Under the pieces are notes generated by a model. It saw only the letters and a list, made by a program, of their open reading frames with translations, searched no databases and was not told where the DNA came from. 48,507 nt of DNA from an uncultured Spirochaetaceae bacterium. GTDB lineage: Bacteria; Spirochaetota; Spirochaetia; Sphaerochaetales; Sphaerochaetaceae. A program made the position numbers and the translations under genes. The stretch is from NCBI GenBank assembly GCA_944392975.1, contig CALXYN010000012.1, positions 1 to 48,507 of the forward strand, read 5' to 3'. Of this stretch, positions 8,504-16,489 are shown in pieces. Numbering within the stretch: position 1 is the stretch's first letter; every line of letters begins with the position of its first letter.

Positions 8504-10066
8504 ATGACAGGAGCAGAGTGCATCAGAGAAGGAAATGCCGTTCTTGGAATCGAGTTCGGCTCCACCAGAATAAAGGCAGTTCTCATTGACCAGAATGCAA
8601 AGCCTATAGCAACCGGTGCATATGACTGGGAAAACAGATTTGAGGATAATATCTGGACGTATACGAGGGAGGATATTCTTTCTGGTCTGAAAGGTGTTTA
8701 TTCTGATTTGTCACACTCTGTCCAGAAAGAGTATGGCGTCAGGATTGAGAAACTGAAAGCCATGGGTGTTTCTGCAATGATGCACGGCTGCATTGAGTGC
8801 GATGAAAACTATAATTTTCTCTCTCCATTCAGGACCTGGCGCAATACGATAACAGCTGCAGAATCAGAGGAGCTGACAAAACTCTTTGATTACCCGATTC
8901 CTCAGCGCTGGACAATAAGCCACGTCTTGAAGGACATAAAGGATGGAAAGAGTTATCTGAAAGATGTGAAGCATGTCTTTACTCTAGCTTCCTATGTTCA
9001 TTTCCTGCTGACAGGAGTCAAGGCAATAGGCATCGGAGATGCATCCGGTATGTTCCCTATCGACTTCGAGAACAAAAAGTTCTCAGACAAAGCGGCAGAG
9101 ACATTCATTTCATCCTATGGCTATGATATCCGTCCGCTCTTTCCGGAAGTGAAGCTTGCCGGTGAGATGTGCGGTACGCTTACAGCAGAAGGTGTTGCCC
9201 TTCTCGATGAGAGTGGTACATTGCAGCCGGGTATTCCTTTCTGTGCACCAGAAGGGGATGCCGAGACTGGTATGGCCGCAACGAATACCGTAAAACCGAG
9301 AACTGGTAATGTTTCTGCAGGTACAAGTGCGTTTGCAACTATTATTCTTGAGAAGCCACTTTCTAGGGCTTATGGCGCAATAGACATTGTCTCTACTCCG
9401 GATGGATACCCTGGAGCCATGGCTCACAGCAATAACTGTACGGGTGATTATGATGGCTGGATTTCCCTTTTCGCAGAAGTCCTGAAAATGATGGGCACTG
9501 ACGTGAAGAAGGGCAAGCTTTATGACATGCTTCTCCGCTCAGTCTTCAATGCAGATAAGGATGCGGGAGGTATCATAAGCTACAATTTCATTTCCGGAGA
9601 ACATATCGTAGGTCTGGAAAAAGGCGTGCCAATGGTTCTTCGCGACCCAGAGAAACCAATGACAATAGCCAATTTCATGCTTTCGCTGCTTTACTCTTCG
9701 CTTTCCTCGATGCGTATCGGCCTTGATATGCTTGAAAAGGAAGAGGGAGTGAAGGCTGACCTTCTGATCGGGCACGGCGGATTCTTCAAGACAAGTGATG
9801 TCGGCTTGAAGATACTTTCATCTGTCACTGGCGTAAGGTCTGCAGTGATGTCAACGGCAGGGGAAGGTGGTGCATGGGGCGCAGCTCTTCTTGCCTCGTA
9901 TATCGGTTCTGATAAAAAGCTCTCTGACTATCTCGATGAGATTTTCAGCGATGCCGACATGGAGGTGTCAGAGCCTGATAAAGATGATACAGCAGGCTAT
10001 AACAGTTACTTAGTCTCTTATGAGAAAGGACTTGCAGTGGAACGTAAGGCTACGGAGGTGTTCTGA
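8504..10066 (+). CDS. FGGY-family carbohydrate kinase (probably L-ribulokinase role)
   Basis: The 520-residue protein has the actin-like FGGY kinase fold: the N-terminal phosphate motif [15 protein letters not shown] (about 15-29), a central substrate region [30 protein letters not shown] (phosphate 2 loop) and, near the C-terminus, [11 protein letters not shown] (adenosine loop) followed by [12 protein letters not shown]. It should phosphorylate a ketopentose or ketohexose with ATP in the cytoplasm. FGGY sequence alone does not give the sugar; its place between a COG2407-type isomerase and an AraD-type epimerase argues for L-ribulose. GAGGAGGAAAT precedes the ATG, 9 nt after the isomerase stop, and its stop overlaps the araD start (TGATG). 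Confidence 0.87.
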   Translation: MTGAECIREGNAVLGIEFGSTRIKAVLIDQNAKPIATGAYDWENRFEDNIWTYTREDILSGLKGVYSDLSHSVQKEYGVRIEKLKAMGVSAMMHGCIECDENYNFLSPFRTWRNTITAAESEELTKLFDYPIPQRWTISHVLKDIKDGKSYLKDVKHVFTLASYVHFLLTGVKAIGIGDASGMFPIDFENKKFSDKAAETFISSYGYDIRPLFPEVKLAGEMCGTLTAEGVALLDESGTLQPGIPFCAPEGDAETGMAATNTVKPRTGNVSAGTSAFATIILEKPLSRAYGAIDIVSTPDGYPGAMAHSNNCTGDYDGWISLFAEVLKMMGTDVKKGKLYDMLLRSVFNADKDAGGIISYNFISGEHIVGLEKGVPMVLRDPEKPMTIANFMLSLLYSSLSSMRIGLDMLEKEEGVKADLLIGHGGFFKTSDVGLKILSSVTGVRSAVMSTAGEGGAWGAALLASYIGSDKKLSDYLDEIFSDADMEVSEPDKDDTAGYNSYLVSYEKGLAVERKATEVF

Positions 10067-10755
10067 TGCTTGAGAGACTGAAAGAAGAAGTGCTGGAGGC
10101 AAATCTCCTGCTGCCGAAATATGGTCTTGTCGTATTCACCTGGGGAAATGTCTCTGCTTATGATGCTGAGACAGGACTTGTGGTCATTAAGCCTAGCGGA
10201 GTCGATTACGACTCGATGAAAGCTGATGACATGGTTGTTGTGGATCTTGATGGAAAGGTCATTGAAGGAAGCCTCAGACCTTCCAGTGATACACCGACGC
10301 ATGTCTATCTTTATTCGAAATTTCCCGAGATTAAAGGTATTGTTCATACTCATTCAACGTGGGCTACATCCTGGGCTCAGTCTGGACTTGCTCTTCCTTG
10401 TTATGGAACGACCCATGCAGATTATTTCTATGGAGACATTCCAATAGCCAGAGGACTTACAAAAGCTGAGGTAGAGAGCGAGTATGAGAAGAACACAGGT
10501 GTTGTGATTGAAGAGGCTTTCAAGGATCGCGATATCATGGCCTCTCCTGGTGTCCTCTGCCGCAATCATGGGCCATTTGCTTGGGGAAAGAATGCTGCAG
10601 AAGCCGTGCATAATGCCGTTGTCATGGAGGAATGTGCAAAGATGGCTGTAATTGCGAGGATGATTAACCCGGATATCCAGCCGGCGCCACAGTACCTCAT
10701 GGATAAGCACTATTTCCGTAAGCATGGCAAAAATGCTTACTACGGCCAGAACTGA
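10066..10755 (+). CDS. araD: L-ribulose-5-phosphate 4-epimerase-type aldolase
   Basis: The 229 residues match the usual 231 of AraD. Seen in order: [10 protein letters not shown] (about 24-33), [12 protein letters not shown] (about 44-55), the phosphate-binding [13 protein letters not shown], the zinc ligands in [32 protein letters not shown], and [10 protein letters not shown]. These are the class II aldolase/AraD motifs, and [10 protein letters not shown] is typical of true L-ribulose-5-phosphate 4-epimerases rather than fuculose aldolases. The product, D-xylulose 5-phosphate, enters the pentose phosphate pathway. The gene is translationally coupled to the kinase and followed after 2 nt by the regulator. 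This is the best clue that the operon handles L-arabinose. Confidence 0.9.
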   Translation: MLERLKEEVLEANLLLPKYGLVVFTWGNVSAYDAETGLVVIKPSGVDYDSMKADDMVVVDLDGKVIEGSLRPSSDTPTHVYLYSKFPEIKGIVHTHSTWATSWAQSGLALPCYGTTHADYFYGDIPIARGLTKAEVESEYEKNTGVVIEEAFKDRDIMASPGVLCRNHGPFAWGKNAAEAVHNAVVMEECAKMAVIARMINPDIQPAPQYLMDKHYFRKHGKNAYYGQN

Positions 10756-10757
10756 TT

Positions 10758-11783
10758 ATGATTACCATCAAGGAGATTGCTGAGAAAGCTGGGGTTTCTC
10801 CTGGAACCGTGGACAGGGTTCTTCATAAGCGAGGACGGGTATCGCGGAAGAATGAGGAGAACATCAGGCGGATAGCTGAGGAGAACGGCTACGTTCCTAA
10901 TCAGCTGGCTCGGCGTCTCCAGCGCAAAGGCAATCTTGTATTCGGTGTCCTGATTCCCTATCCGAACACCGAATATGGTTATTGGCAACAGGTTATGGAT
11001 GGAATAGAAGAGGCGCGCAAGGAGATTGAAGTACTCGATGCTTCCATTGTCTATTCATTTTTTGACCGCCATGACAAATCCAGTTTCCTGAACGCCGCTT
11101 CTGCACTTTTTAAGAACAATGTCACTTCATATATTGTGGCTCCTACTATTCCGGATGGAATGAGAGAGCTTGCTTCATTGCATCCTGAAGTCCCTTATGC
11201 TTTCATCGATTCATCCCTTCCTGATCTCTCTCCATTCTGGGGCTTTGCCCAGGATCCTGTCGCGGCTGGGCGTACAGGTGCTCGTCTGATGTGTCTTTCT
11301 CATGAACCTCTTGAGCGCGTCATCGCGCTTCAGACCCATAAAGGTGCTTTCAATGAGGAGATGAGAGCAAAGGCGTTTACTGCGGCTTTATCCTCCTTCA
11401 GCCCTGATACAGTTGTCGACAGTATCTGTCTGGAAGATGGCGAGGAGATGGAGACAGTTCTTCGAAAAATTCTTGGCAAAGCAGCCTCTTTTGGTATCTT
11501 CATCGTTAATGATCAGGCTGCTATACTCTGTAAGCTGCTTGAAAAGATGGGCGTACTTGAGAAAGCCCGGATTATCGGTTTTGATCTCTCCGTAGAGAAT
11601 AGGAAACACCTGCAGAATGGAGAGATTTTCTCAATCATAGGACAAAGGCCACGAACGCAGGGACATGATGCTGTAATGGCGATGTTCAACCATTTTACGT
11701 TGTCAGCTGCCAACGGCAATCTTTCCGCCCCCGTGGATATTTATATCAAGGAAAATATCCCGGAGAGCGAACACTGGCTCTGA
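10758..11783 (+). CDS. LacI-family transcriptional regulator of the pentose operon
   Basis: The 341-residue protein begins with a LacI helix-turn-helix: TIKEIAEKAGVSPGTVDRVLHKRG (about 3-26), then the hinge helix region NQLARRLQRKG. The rest is a periplasmic-binding-protein-like sensor domain starting at LVFGVLIPYPNTEYGYW. The TVDRVLH form of the recognition helix marks a sub-group found with sugar operons of Firmicutes and spirochaetes. The gene starts 2 nt after araD, so it is made from the operon it most likely controls; the palindrome at 6987-6998 is its proposed site. Its effector would be the pentose or an intermediate. It converges with the MATE gene, leaving only 3 nt between the stop codons and no visible terminator. 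Confidence 0.93.
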   Translation: MITIKEIAEKAGVSPGTVDRVLHKRGRVSRKNEENIRRIAEENGYVPNQLARRLQRKGNLVFGVLIPYPNTEYGYWQQVMDGIEEARKEIEVLDASIVYSFFDRHDKSSFLNAASALFKNNVTSYIVAPTIPDGMRELASLHPEVPYAFIDSSLPDLSPFWGFAQDPVAAGRTGARLMCLSHEPLERVIALQTHKGAFNEEMRAKAFTAALSSFSPDTVVDSICLEDGEEMETVLRKILGKAASFGIFIVNDQAAILCKLLEKMGVLEKARIIGFDLSVENRKHLQNGEIFSIIGQRPRTQGHDAVMAMFNHFTLSAANGNLSAPVDIYIKENIPESEHWL

Positions 11784-11786
11784 ATA

Positions 11787-13163
11787 TTATATTCTGAAAC
11801 CTTCCTTCATTCTCTTTGCAAGAATCTTTCCGAGGGAGAGATGGACTATCGTGGTGCCAATTACGCATGCAATGATATCGGAAATCGGTTCTGAGAAGAA
11901 TGCGGAAGATGCTCCAAAAATCATTGGCAGGATGAGGGATGCAAGGAAAAACGTTATTTTCCTTGTCAGTGACAGTGGCAGTGATATCTTGATCTGTCCT
12001 AAAGCCGTCATCATATCGACATTGACGTACTGGAATGACAATGGAATGATCATGCACTCGAATATGAGCATGTAGCGTGCAGAGAGTTCGAGTATCTGAG
12101 GATCGGAAGAGAAGAGCGTTGCAAACAGCTCTGATCCGAAAATTGTGAAGATGAACATCACGACTGTGTATCCTGTGATGAGAATCTGCAGATTTCTTAT
12201 GCTCCCTTTTACCCTGTCTCCGAGCCCTGCTCCGAAATTATAGCTGACAAGGCCCTGGCATCCTGCCGTCATTCCTCCCATCGGGTAGGTTACGAGAATA
12301 TGATAGCTCTGGACAATCGTTGAACAGGTGATGAGTATATCTCCCCATCCTGGACCACCGTATTTCTGAAGCATTGCATTCAGTACGACAAGCAGAAGGC
12401 TGTCTGTGGATATTATGATGAAAGAAGAAAGCCCGAATTTGATGATCTTCCCGACCTGACTGCCCATGAAGCCTTTGAAGTTCAGTCTGATCGTCGTGTT
12501 TCTGCTACGTAGTGCGAAAATGGAAATGAGCATTGACACAAACTGGGAGATGACTGTGGCAATGGCAGCACCCTTTACACCCATGTCAAAGAGGAAAATG
12601 AAGACAGGGTCGAGGATGATATTCATTAGTGCACCGGCAAGTACGGATATCATGCCTTTCTTTGACATGCCCTGGTTGATGACGAAACTGTTAAGCCCTG
12701 TGGATAAAAGCGCAAATGGCGTGCCGAGTACATACCAGCCAAGATATTCAGAGGCAAAAGGAAGTGTCACATCCGATGCTCCGAATGTCAGGAGAATCGG
12801 ATCCCTGAAAAAGAAGAATATCGGAGTGAGAATAACCGAGGCGATAAGCAGCAGATAGAATCCGGTAGTAAGAATTCTTTCCGCAATATCGTGGTCTCCA
12901 TGGCCTTCTCTCATTGCCATGATGGGAGCTCCGCCCATGCCTATGAGAGTGGCAAAAGAGGAGAGGAAGGTCGCAATCGGAGATGCAACACCTACTCCTG
13001 CAAGTGCAATGTCCCCATATCCTGCGATATGGCCGATATACATCCTGTCCACGATTGCATACAGCACATTGACAGCCTGGCCAAGTGCTGTCGGCAGAGC
13101 AAGACTCAGTACCAGAAACCAGAGTCCGTCCTTGCCCAGATCATACTTCCTGTTTTTCCACAT
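11787..13163 (-). CDS. MATE-family efflux transporter
   Basis: The 458-residue protein is very hydrophobic with about twelve membrane segments in two homologous halves, as in the MATE (NorM/DinF) family. The N-terminal segment LVLSLALPTALGQAVNVLYAIVDRMYIGHI, with its RMYIGHI motif, and the middle GMTAGCQGLVSYNFGAG loop are characteristic. MATE proteins export drugs or metabolites in exchange for Na+ or H+; the substrate cannot be read from the sequence. The ATG has no Shine-Dalgarno sequence. A TATACT box ends 7 nt before it, so the mRNA is expected to begin at the start codon. Confidence 0.95.
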   Translation of the reverse strand: MWKNRKYDLGKDGLWFLVLSLALPTALGQAVNVLYAIVDRMYIGHIAGYGDIALAGVGVASPIATFLSSFATLIGMGGAPIMAMREGHGDHDIAERILTTGFYLLLIASVILTPIFFFFRDPILLTFGASDVTLPFASEYLGWYVLGTPFALLSTGLNSFVINQGMSKKGMISVLAGALMNIILDPVFIFLFDMGVKGAAIATVISQFVSMLISIFALRSRNTTIRLNFKGFMGSQVGKIIKFGLSSFIIISTDSLLLVVLNAMLQKYGGPGWGDILITCSTIVQSYHILVTYPMGGMTAGCQGLVSYNFGAGLGDRVKGSIRNLQILITGYTVVMFIFTIFGSELFATLFSSDPQILELSARYMLIFECMIIPLSFQYVNVDMMTALGQIKISLPLSLTRKITFFLASLILPMIFGASSAFFSEPISDIIACVIGTTIVHLSLGKILAKRMKEGFRI

Positions 13164-13170
13164 GCGGATG

Positions 13171-13176
13171 AGTATA
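13171..13176 (-). promoter_or_regulatory. -10 box giving a leaderless MATE mRNA
   Basis: TATACT on the minus strand is separated by 7 nt (13164-13170) from the MATE ATG. No ribosome site is present in between or just upstream. A -35 match at 17 nt spacing (TGGAAC) is weak. If this box is used, the hairpin region further upstream is not part of the MATE mRNA. Confidence 0.55.
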
Positions 13177-13239
13177 TATTTACTCTCATCTTTGTTCCAT
13201 TGGGAAAAACATTAAAGCAAACAGGAGAGGACGGGTAAT

Positions 13240-13445
13240 TCAGAAAGTCTGCGCTTCTGTTTCTGTACTGCGGGGTATCCGTATCCGGAGTTATGGATAG
13301 CTTATAGCTATGGAGAAAGCCACCAGTGCAAGGTGGCTTGATGTGACTGGCTTTCTGAGTCAGAATTTTTACTGAGGAAATCCAAAGTCTCAGTTTGTTT
13401 CGAAAACTGCGGAAAGACTAAGCTCTTAAGTATCAGCAAAGGGTG
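13240..13445. other. Non-coding stretch rich in hairpins; unidentified
   Basis: This forms most of a 288-bp gap (13164-13451). Four hairpins can be drawn: ATAGCT/AGCTAT (13298-13312), AAGCCACC/GGTGGCTT (13318-13340), TTCTG/CAGAA followed by five T (13354-13371), and a two-part stem of AGTCT-CAGTTT with AAACTG-AGACT (13386-13419). The second, read on the minus strand and followed by TTTCT, could be a terminator for the gene at 13452-14045. I do not recognise tmRNA, RNase P RNA, SRP RNA, 6S RNA or a known riboswitch here. Only very short reading frames without ribosome sites are present. Confidence 0.4.
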
Positions 13446-13451
13446 AAAATC

Positions 13452-14045
13452 TTACAGTCCTGCAATTTCCCTCAGCTGGTTTTTTGCATTTGTGAGTGTT
13501 GCCTGATATTGTGCTTCGAGTTTCTCGAGATTCTTTCTTGCAGCTTCCATGAACTCCTTGTCGCTTTCAAATGAGAGCTTAACTTCAGTCCCATATTGTC
13601 TTGAGAGTTTTTCAGATTTCTCATCAAGTATTGGCTGGTACTGCGCTTTCATCTTTTCAAAGAGGTCTTTTCTGTGAAGCGGATACTGCTTCAGAAATCC
13701 CTCAAGTTCGTTTGCAAGTCCAATTGCCTGGGCATTGTTGTCTGTTGCTATTTCTATAAGTTTCACAGCTTTCCTAAGCCTTGAATCATCCTCATCCTCT
13801 GTCTGTGGCAGTGAGAGATTCGCTTCTGCTGTTATGATCAGGGCTTCTTTTACAGCCTTGCTGTCGAGAGCTGAAAGTCCGTCCCTGAGTTCTTTTTCAT
13901 CAATCGGCTCATCATCTGCGATGAATCTTCCTGCAAGACGGCGGGCTGTATCGACATCTGTCTTGTATTTCAGTTTATTCTTATCCATCTGGATGCTCTC
14001 TGTACGTTCGAGAGCTATTTCCCATGCGCTTTTTATTTTTCCCAT
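13452..14045 (-). CDS. Conserved hypothetical cytoplasmic protein (spirochaete-type)
   Basis: The 197-residue protein is highly charged and predicted to be largely alpha-helical, with a helical C-terminal part (about 125-190, many Lys, Glu and Gln) that could form a coiled coil. It has no signal peptide, no membrane segment and no catalytic motif that I recognise. The start MGKIKSAWEIALERTESIQMDKNKL resembles a family I associate with treponemes, but I cannot name it with certainty. The ATG lacks a Shine-Dalgarno sequence; TATATT ends 6 nt upstream, so a leaderless mRNA is likely. The gene is divergent from the TRIC channel gene, with only 21 bp between the two start codons. Coding is supported by the open frame, normal composition and the promoter position; the function is unknown. 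Confidence 0.75.
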   Translation of the reverse strand: MGKIKSAWEIALERTESIQMDKNKLKYKTDVDTARRLAGRFIADDEPIDEKELRDGLSALDSKAVKEALIITAEANLSLPQTEDEDDSRLRKAVKLIEIATDNNAQAIGLANELEGFLKQYPLHRKDLFEKMKAQYQPILDEKSEKLSRQYGTEVKLSFESDKEFMEAARKNLEKLEAQYQATLTNAKNQLREIAGL

Positions 14046-14051
14046 GCCCTG

Positions 14052-14059
14052 AATATAAC
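14052..14059. promoter_or_regulatory. Overlapping divergent -10 boxes (shared bidirectional promoter)
   Basis: On the minus strand TATATT (14052-14057) lies 6 nt before the ATG at 14045. On the plus strand TATAAC (14054-14059) lies 7 nt before the ATG at 14067. The two hexamers overlap in the symmetrical TATA core, and each predicted start of transcription coincides with a start codon. Any -35 elements would lie inside the opposite gene; I see no strong ones. Confidence 0.5.
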
Positions 14060-14066
14060 GAAACTG

Positions 14067-14759
14067 ATGAAGGCCGGCTATATGCAGTGGACGGAGAATC
14101 CCTATTTATGTAGGCTACATGCTATGGACAGCGGTATCGTCTATGCTTTTGATATCTTCGGTACAGCCATCTTTGCGATAACAGGGGCTGTTAAAGGCGT
14201 CAGGAACAGGCTTGATTTCCTTGGTGTCATCGTTTTTGCTATCACGGTAGGATGCGGAGGAGGAATGCTCCGGGATGCGCTTCTTGGTATTTTCCCGGTT
14301 GCGGTCTTCTGTGATAACGCATATGTTCTCGTCTGCATTGCCATGGGTATTCTCGTATTCCTCTTAAGTCCCAGAGCCGTAGGACGCTGGGCACTCATAC
14401 AGTATCTCGATGCAATCGGACTTGGTGTTTTCACGGCTATCGGATGCGTGAAGGCTCAGGCATTGGGGCTGGGAGCCATCGGAGTAATGACAAGCGGAGT
14501 ATTCGGTGCTGTCGGAGGAGGTGTTCTCCGCGATGTTTTCTGCCATGAGATACCAATGGTCCTGACTTCGGATTTCTATGCATCTGCCTCCATTCTTGGA
14601 GGACTTCTATTTGTCGTGCTTATTGCCTGTGGTGTTTCTGGAGACATCCTCATGTATTCAACGGCACTTTTCACTACTGTGCTGAGAATGCTTGGTTATC
14701 ATTTCAAGTGGAGACTTCCTGTTGCAAGAATGGTAGGAGAGGAGAAACGTGACAGATAA
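14067..14759 (+). CDS. TRIC-type (YadS/YicG, UPF0126) membrane channel protein
   Basis: The protein has two repeats of the UPF0126/TRIC domain, each with a glycine-rich motif followed by RD: TVGCGGGMLRDALLG and GVFGAVGGGVLRDVFC. About seven membrane segments are predicted, starting at VYAFDIFGTAIFAITGAVKG. Bacterial homologues form trimeric cation channels; some are proposed to transport small molecules such as glycine. The ATG at 14067 has no ribosome site but a TATAAC box 7 nt upstream, fitting a leaderless start. Alternatives are 14082 (weak GAAGG) and 14124, where similarity to the family begins, so the first 19 residues are uncertain. The gene overlaps the next by 11 nt, so it leads a three-gene unit with alaX and the VTT protein. 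Confidence 0.88.
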   Translation: MKAGYMQWTENPYLCRLHAMDSGIVYAFDIFGTAIFAITGAVKGVRNRLDFLGVIVFAITVGCGGGMLRDALLGIFPVAVFCDNAYVLVCIAMGILVFLLSPRAVGRWALIQYLDAIGLGVFTAIGCVKAQALGLGAIGVMTSGVFGAVGGGVLRDVFCHEIPMVLTSDFYASASILGGLLFVVLIACGVSGDILMYSTALFTTVLRMLGYHFKWRLPVARMVGEEKRDR

Positions 14760-15879
14760 GCTTTATTACATAGATGGATATCTCAGGGAAACTGAAGCGA
14801 CGGTTGTTTCCGTCACTGAGAAAGGAATCATCCTCAACCGCACTGTTTTCTATCCGGAAGGAGGAGGCCAGCCTGGAGATAGAGGCTGGTTTGGTACTTT
14901 TCATATCATTGATACCCAGAAGGATGAGGATGGCAATCCTCTGCACATCATAAAAGGAGATAAGCCTTCTGTTGGTGAAAAAGCAGTTCTCCGCCTTGAT
15001 TGGGATCATCGTTTTTTCTATATGAAGGAACACAGTGCTCAGCATCTCGTCTCAGCACTTCTTTTCTCAAAGCATGGAATAGGTACTGTTGCTGTCCATC
15101 AGGGAGAGGACTTTTTCACAGTCGAGACCGATAAGGACGATATTCCGGAAGAGGTCCTCTTATGCACAGAAGATGAGGCAAATGAGGCAATCAGAGAAAA
15201 TCATGGCATAGAGCAGAGAGAGATGAGCCATGAAGAAGCTGAGGCTCTGGGTATGAGGCGCTCCATCAAAATGGAAGGCAATGTGAAAGTTGTATTCATC
15301 AAGGATCTGGATGCCGTTGCCTGTGGTGGCGTGCATCTCCATTCGACAGGCGAGATTGGTGAGCTTCAGTACTATGGATCTGAAAGAATCAGAGGCCATG
15401 TCCGTACTATGTGGAAATGCTCAGATCTTTCAGTTGCATACAGAAGGGAAAACAGGGCAATCGTGAATGCCGCATGTTCGTGTCTTTCCTCTGAGCCTGT
15501 TTCAGTATTATCTTCCATTGAAAGAATTCTTGATGAGAATTCATTATTGAAAAGAAAACTCAAGAATGCGGAAGAGAAGATTGCAGGGCTGGAACTTGAG
15601 GCACATAAGGGCACGGCTGGTGCCGTTGTATTCGGGACATCTGTTCCTGTCTCTTCTTTTGAAGATGTTCTCTCATCTCTTGGTGAGCGTAATGCCTTCA
15701 TTATTGACGCAGATGGGCGTTTCATGTTTCATGGAACAGGGGATTTGTTTAATGACCTGAAAACAGGGCTTGCTGCTTATTCGCTTCGTGGCGGTGGGCG
15801 TGAATGGTTTTACCGCGGTTCTGTAAAAGGTCCTGTCAATTCGGTGCTGGAGGAGGCACAGAGACTTTTAAATGGCTGA
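14749..15879 (+). CDS. Alanyl-tRNA editing protein AlaX (long form)
   Basis: This 376-residue protein matches the editing half of alanyl-tRNA synthetase without the synthetase: RTVFYPEGGGQPGDRG (about 29-44), the zinc motifs HSAQH (about 96-100) and CGGVH (about 193-197), then IRGHVRTMWKCSDLSVAYR. A coiled-coil stretch (about 255-285) and a DHHA1-like C-terminal domain follow, as in the long AlaX class. AlaX proteins hydrolyse Ser-tRNA(Ala), and sometimes Gly-tRNA(Ala), formed by mistake. The start is a GTG overlapping the TRIC gene by 11 nt with GAGAGGAGA upstream, and the end overlaps the VTT gene by 8 nt, so translation is probably coupled. Confidence 0.93.
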   Translation: MTDKLYYIDGYLRETEATVVSVTEKGIILNRTVFYPEGGGQPGDRGWFGTFHIIDTQKDEDGNPLHIIKGDKPSVGEKAVLRLDWDHRFFYMKEHSAQHLVSALLFSKHGIGTVAVHQGEDFFTVETDKDDIPEEVLLCTEDEANEAIRENHGIEQREMSHEEAEALGMRRSIKMEGNVKVVFIKDLDAVACGGVHLHSTGEIGELQYYGSERIRGHVRTMWKCSDLSVAYRRENRAIVNAACSCLSSEPVSVLSSIERILDENSLLKRKLKNAEEKIAGLELEAHKGTAGAVVFGTSVPVSSFEDVLSSLGERNAFIIDADGRFMFHGTGDLFNDLKTGLAAYSLRGGGREWFYRGSVKGPVNSVLEEAQRLLNG

Positions 15880-16489
15880 AGCAGAGAAAGTGGGATCTGA
15901 GGATGACAAGGATTTGCAGGAGCACAGCGATGTGCATCTGAACTGGAAAAAGATTGCTCTTATCGGGACAATTCCGATTCTTCTGATCTTTCTTGGTTTC
16001 TTCATTGTCCTGAAGTTCATTGGAGGAGAGAATTACTCGCTTGCAGTTGACTGGTTCAATGAGAAATTCGGGCTTACAGGAATCTTCCTGTATGTCTATG
16101 TGGTTGATACCCTGATTCTTCCTCTCTCTCCGGATTTTGTATTCCCGATTGTGGCATCAATGAATCCTCTGGTAGCTATTTCCGTAATAGGAACTGCGTC
16201 GGCTCTGGGAGGAATCACATCGTATGCAATCGGTCTTCTTCTGCATAAGATTCCCTTGATAAAAAGATATACAGACAAAGCTGCGGTGAAGTGGGGTGCT
16301 TATATACGCAAGTACGGCACGTTTTTTGTTATTATCGCAGGCCTTTTCCCCCTGCCGTTTTCCACAATCTGTGTTCTGGCAGGGGCATTGAAGATGGATG
16401 GAAGAAAAGTTATACCAGCAACGCTGATCAGATATATCAGAGCAACGCTCTACTTCTTCCTCTTCCGTGCTGGCCTTTTGATTATCTGA
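15872..16489 (+). CDS. VTT-domain (DedA/YqaA-like) inner membrane protein
   Basis: The 205-residue protein has a charged cytoplasmic N-terminus (about 1-28) and five or so membrane segments. The VTT pattern is visible: LPLSPDFVFPIVASMNP, then the glycine-rich TASALGGITSYAIGLLL, then a second re-entrant stretch YGTFFVIIAGLFPLPFSTICVLAGALKM with the proline-rich turn. VTT proteins of the DedA type have been linked to recycling of lipid carriers; the specific role here is unknown. The ATG overlaps the end of alaX by 8 nt with GGAGGAGGC upstream. Its 3' end overlaps the convergent purB by 8 nt; no terminator is visible on either strand there. Confidence 0.85.
   Translation: MAEAEKVGSEDDKDLQEHSDVHLNWKKIALIGTIPILLIFLGFFIVLKFIGGENYSLAVDWFNEKFGLTGIFLYVYVVDTLILPLSPDFVFPIVASMNPLVAISVIGTASALGGITSYAIGLLLHKIPLIKRYTDKAAVKWGAYIRKYGTFFVIIAGLFPLPFSTICVLAGALKMDGRKVIPATLIRYIRATLYFFLFRAGLLII

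Noticed and set aside
13240-13445. Riboswitch for the MATE gene
   Set aside because: The MATE -10 box lies only 7 nt before the ATG, placing this region outside the mRNA; no consensus of a known riboswitch was recognised.
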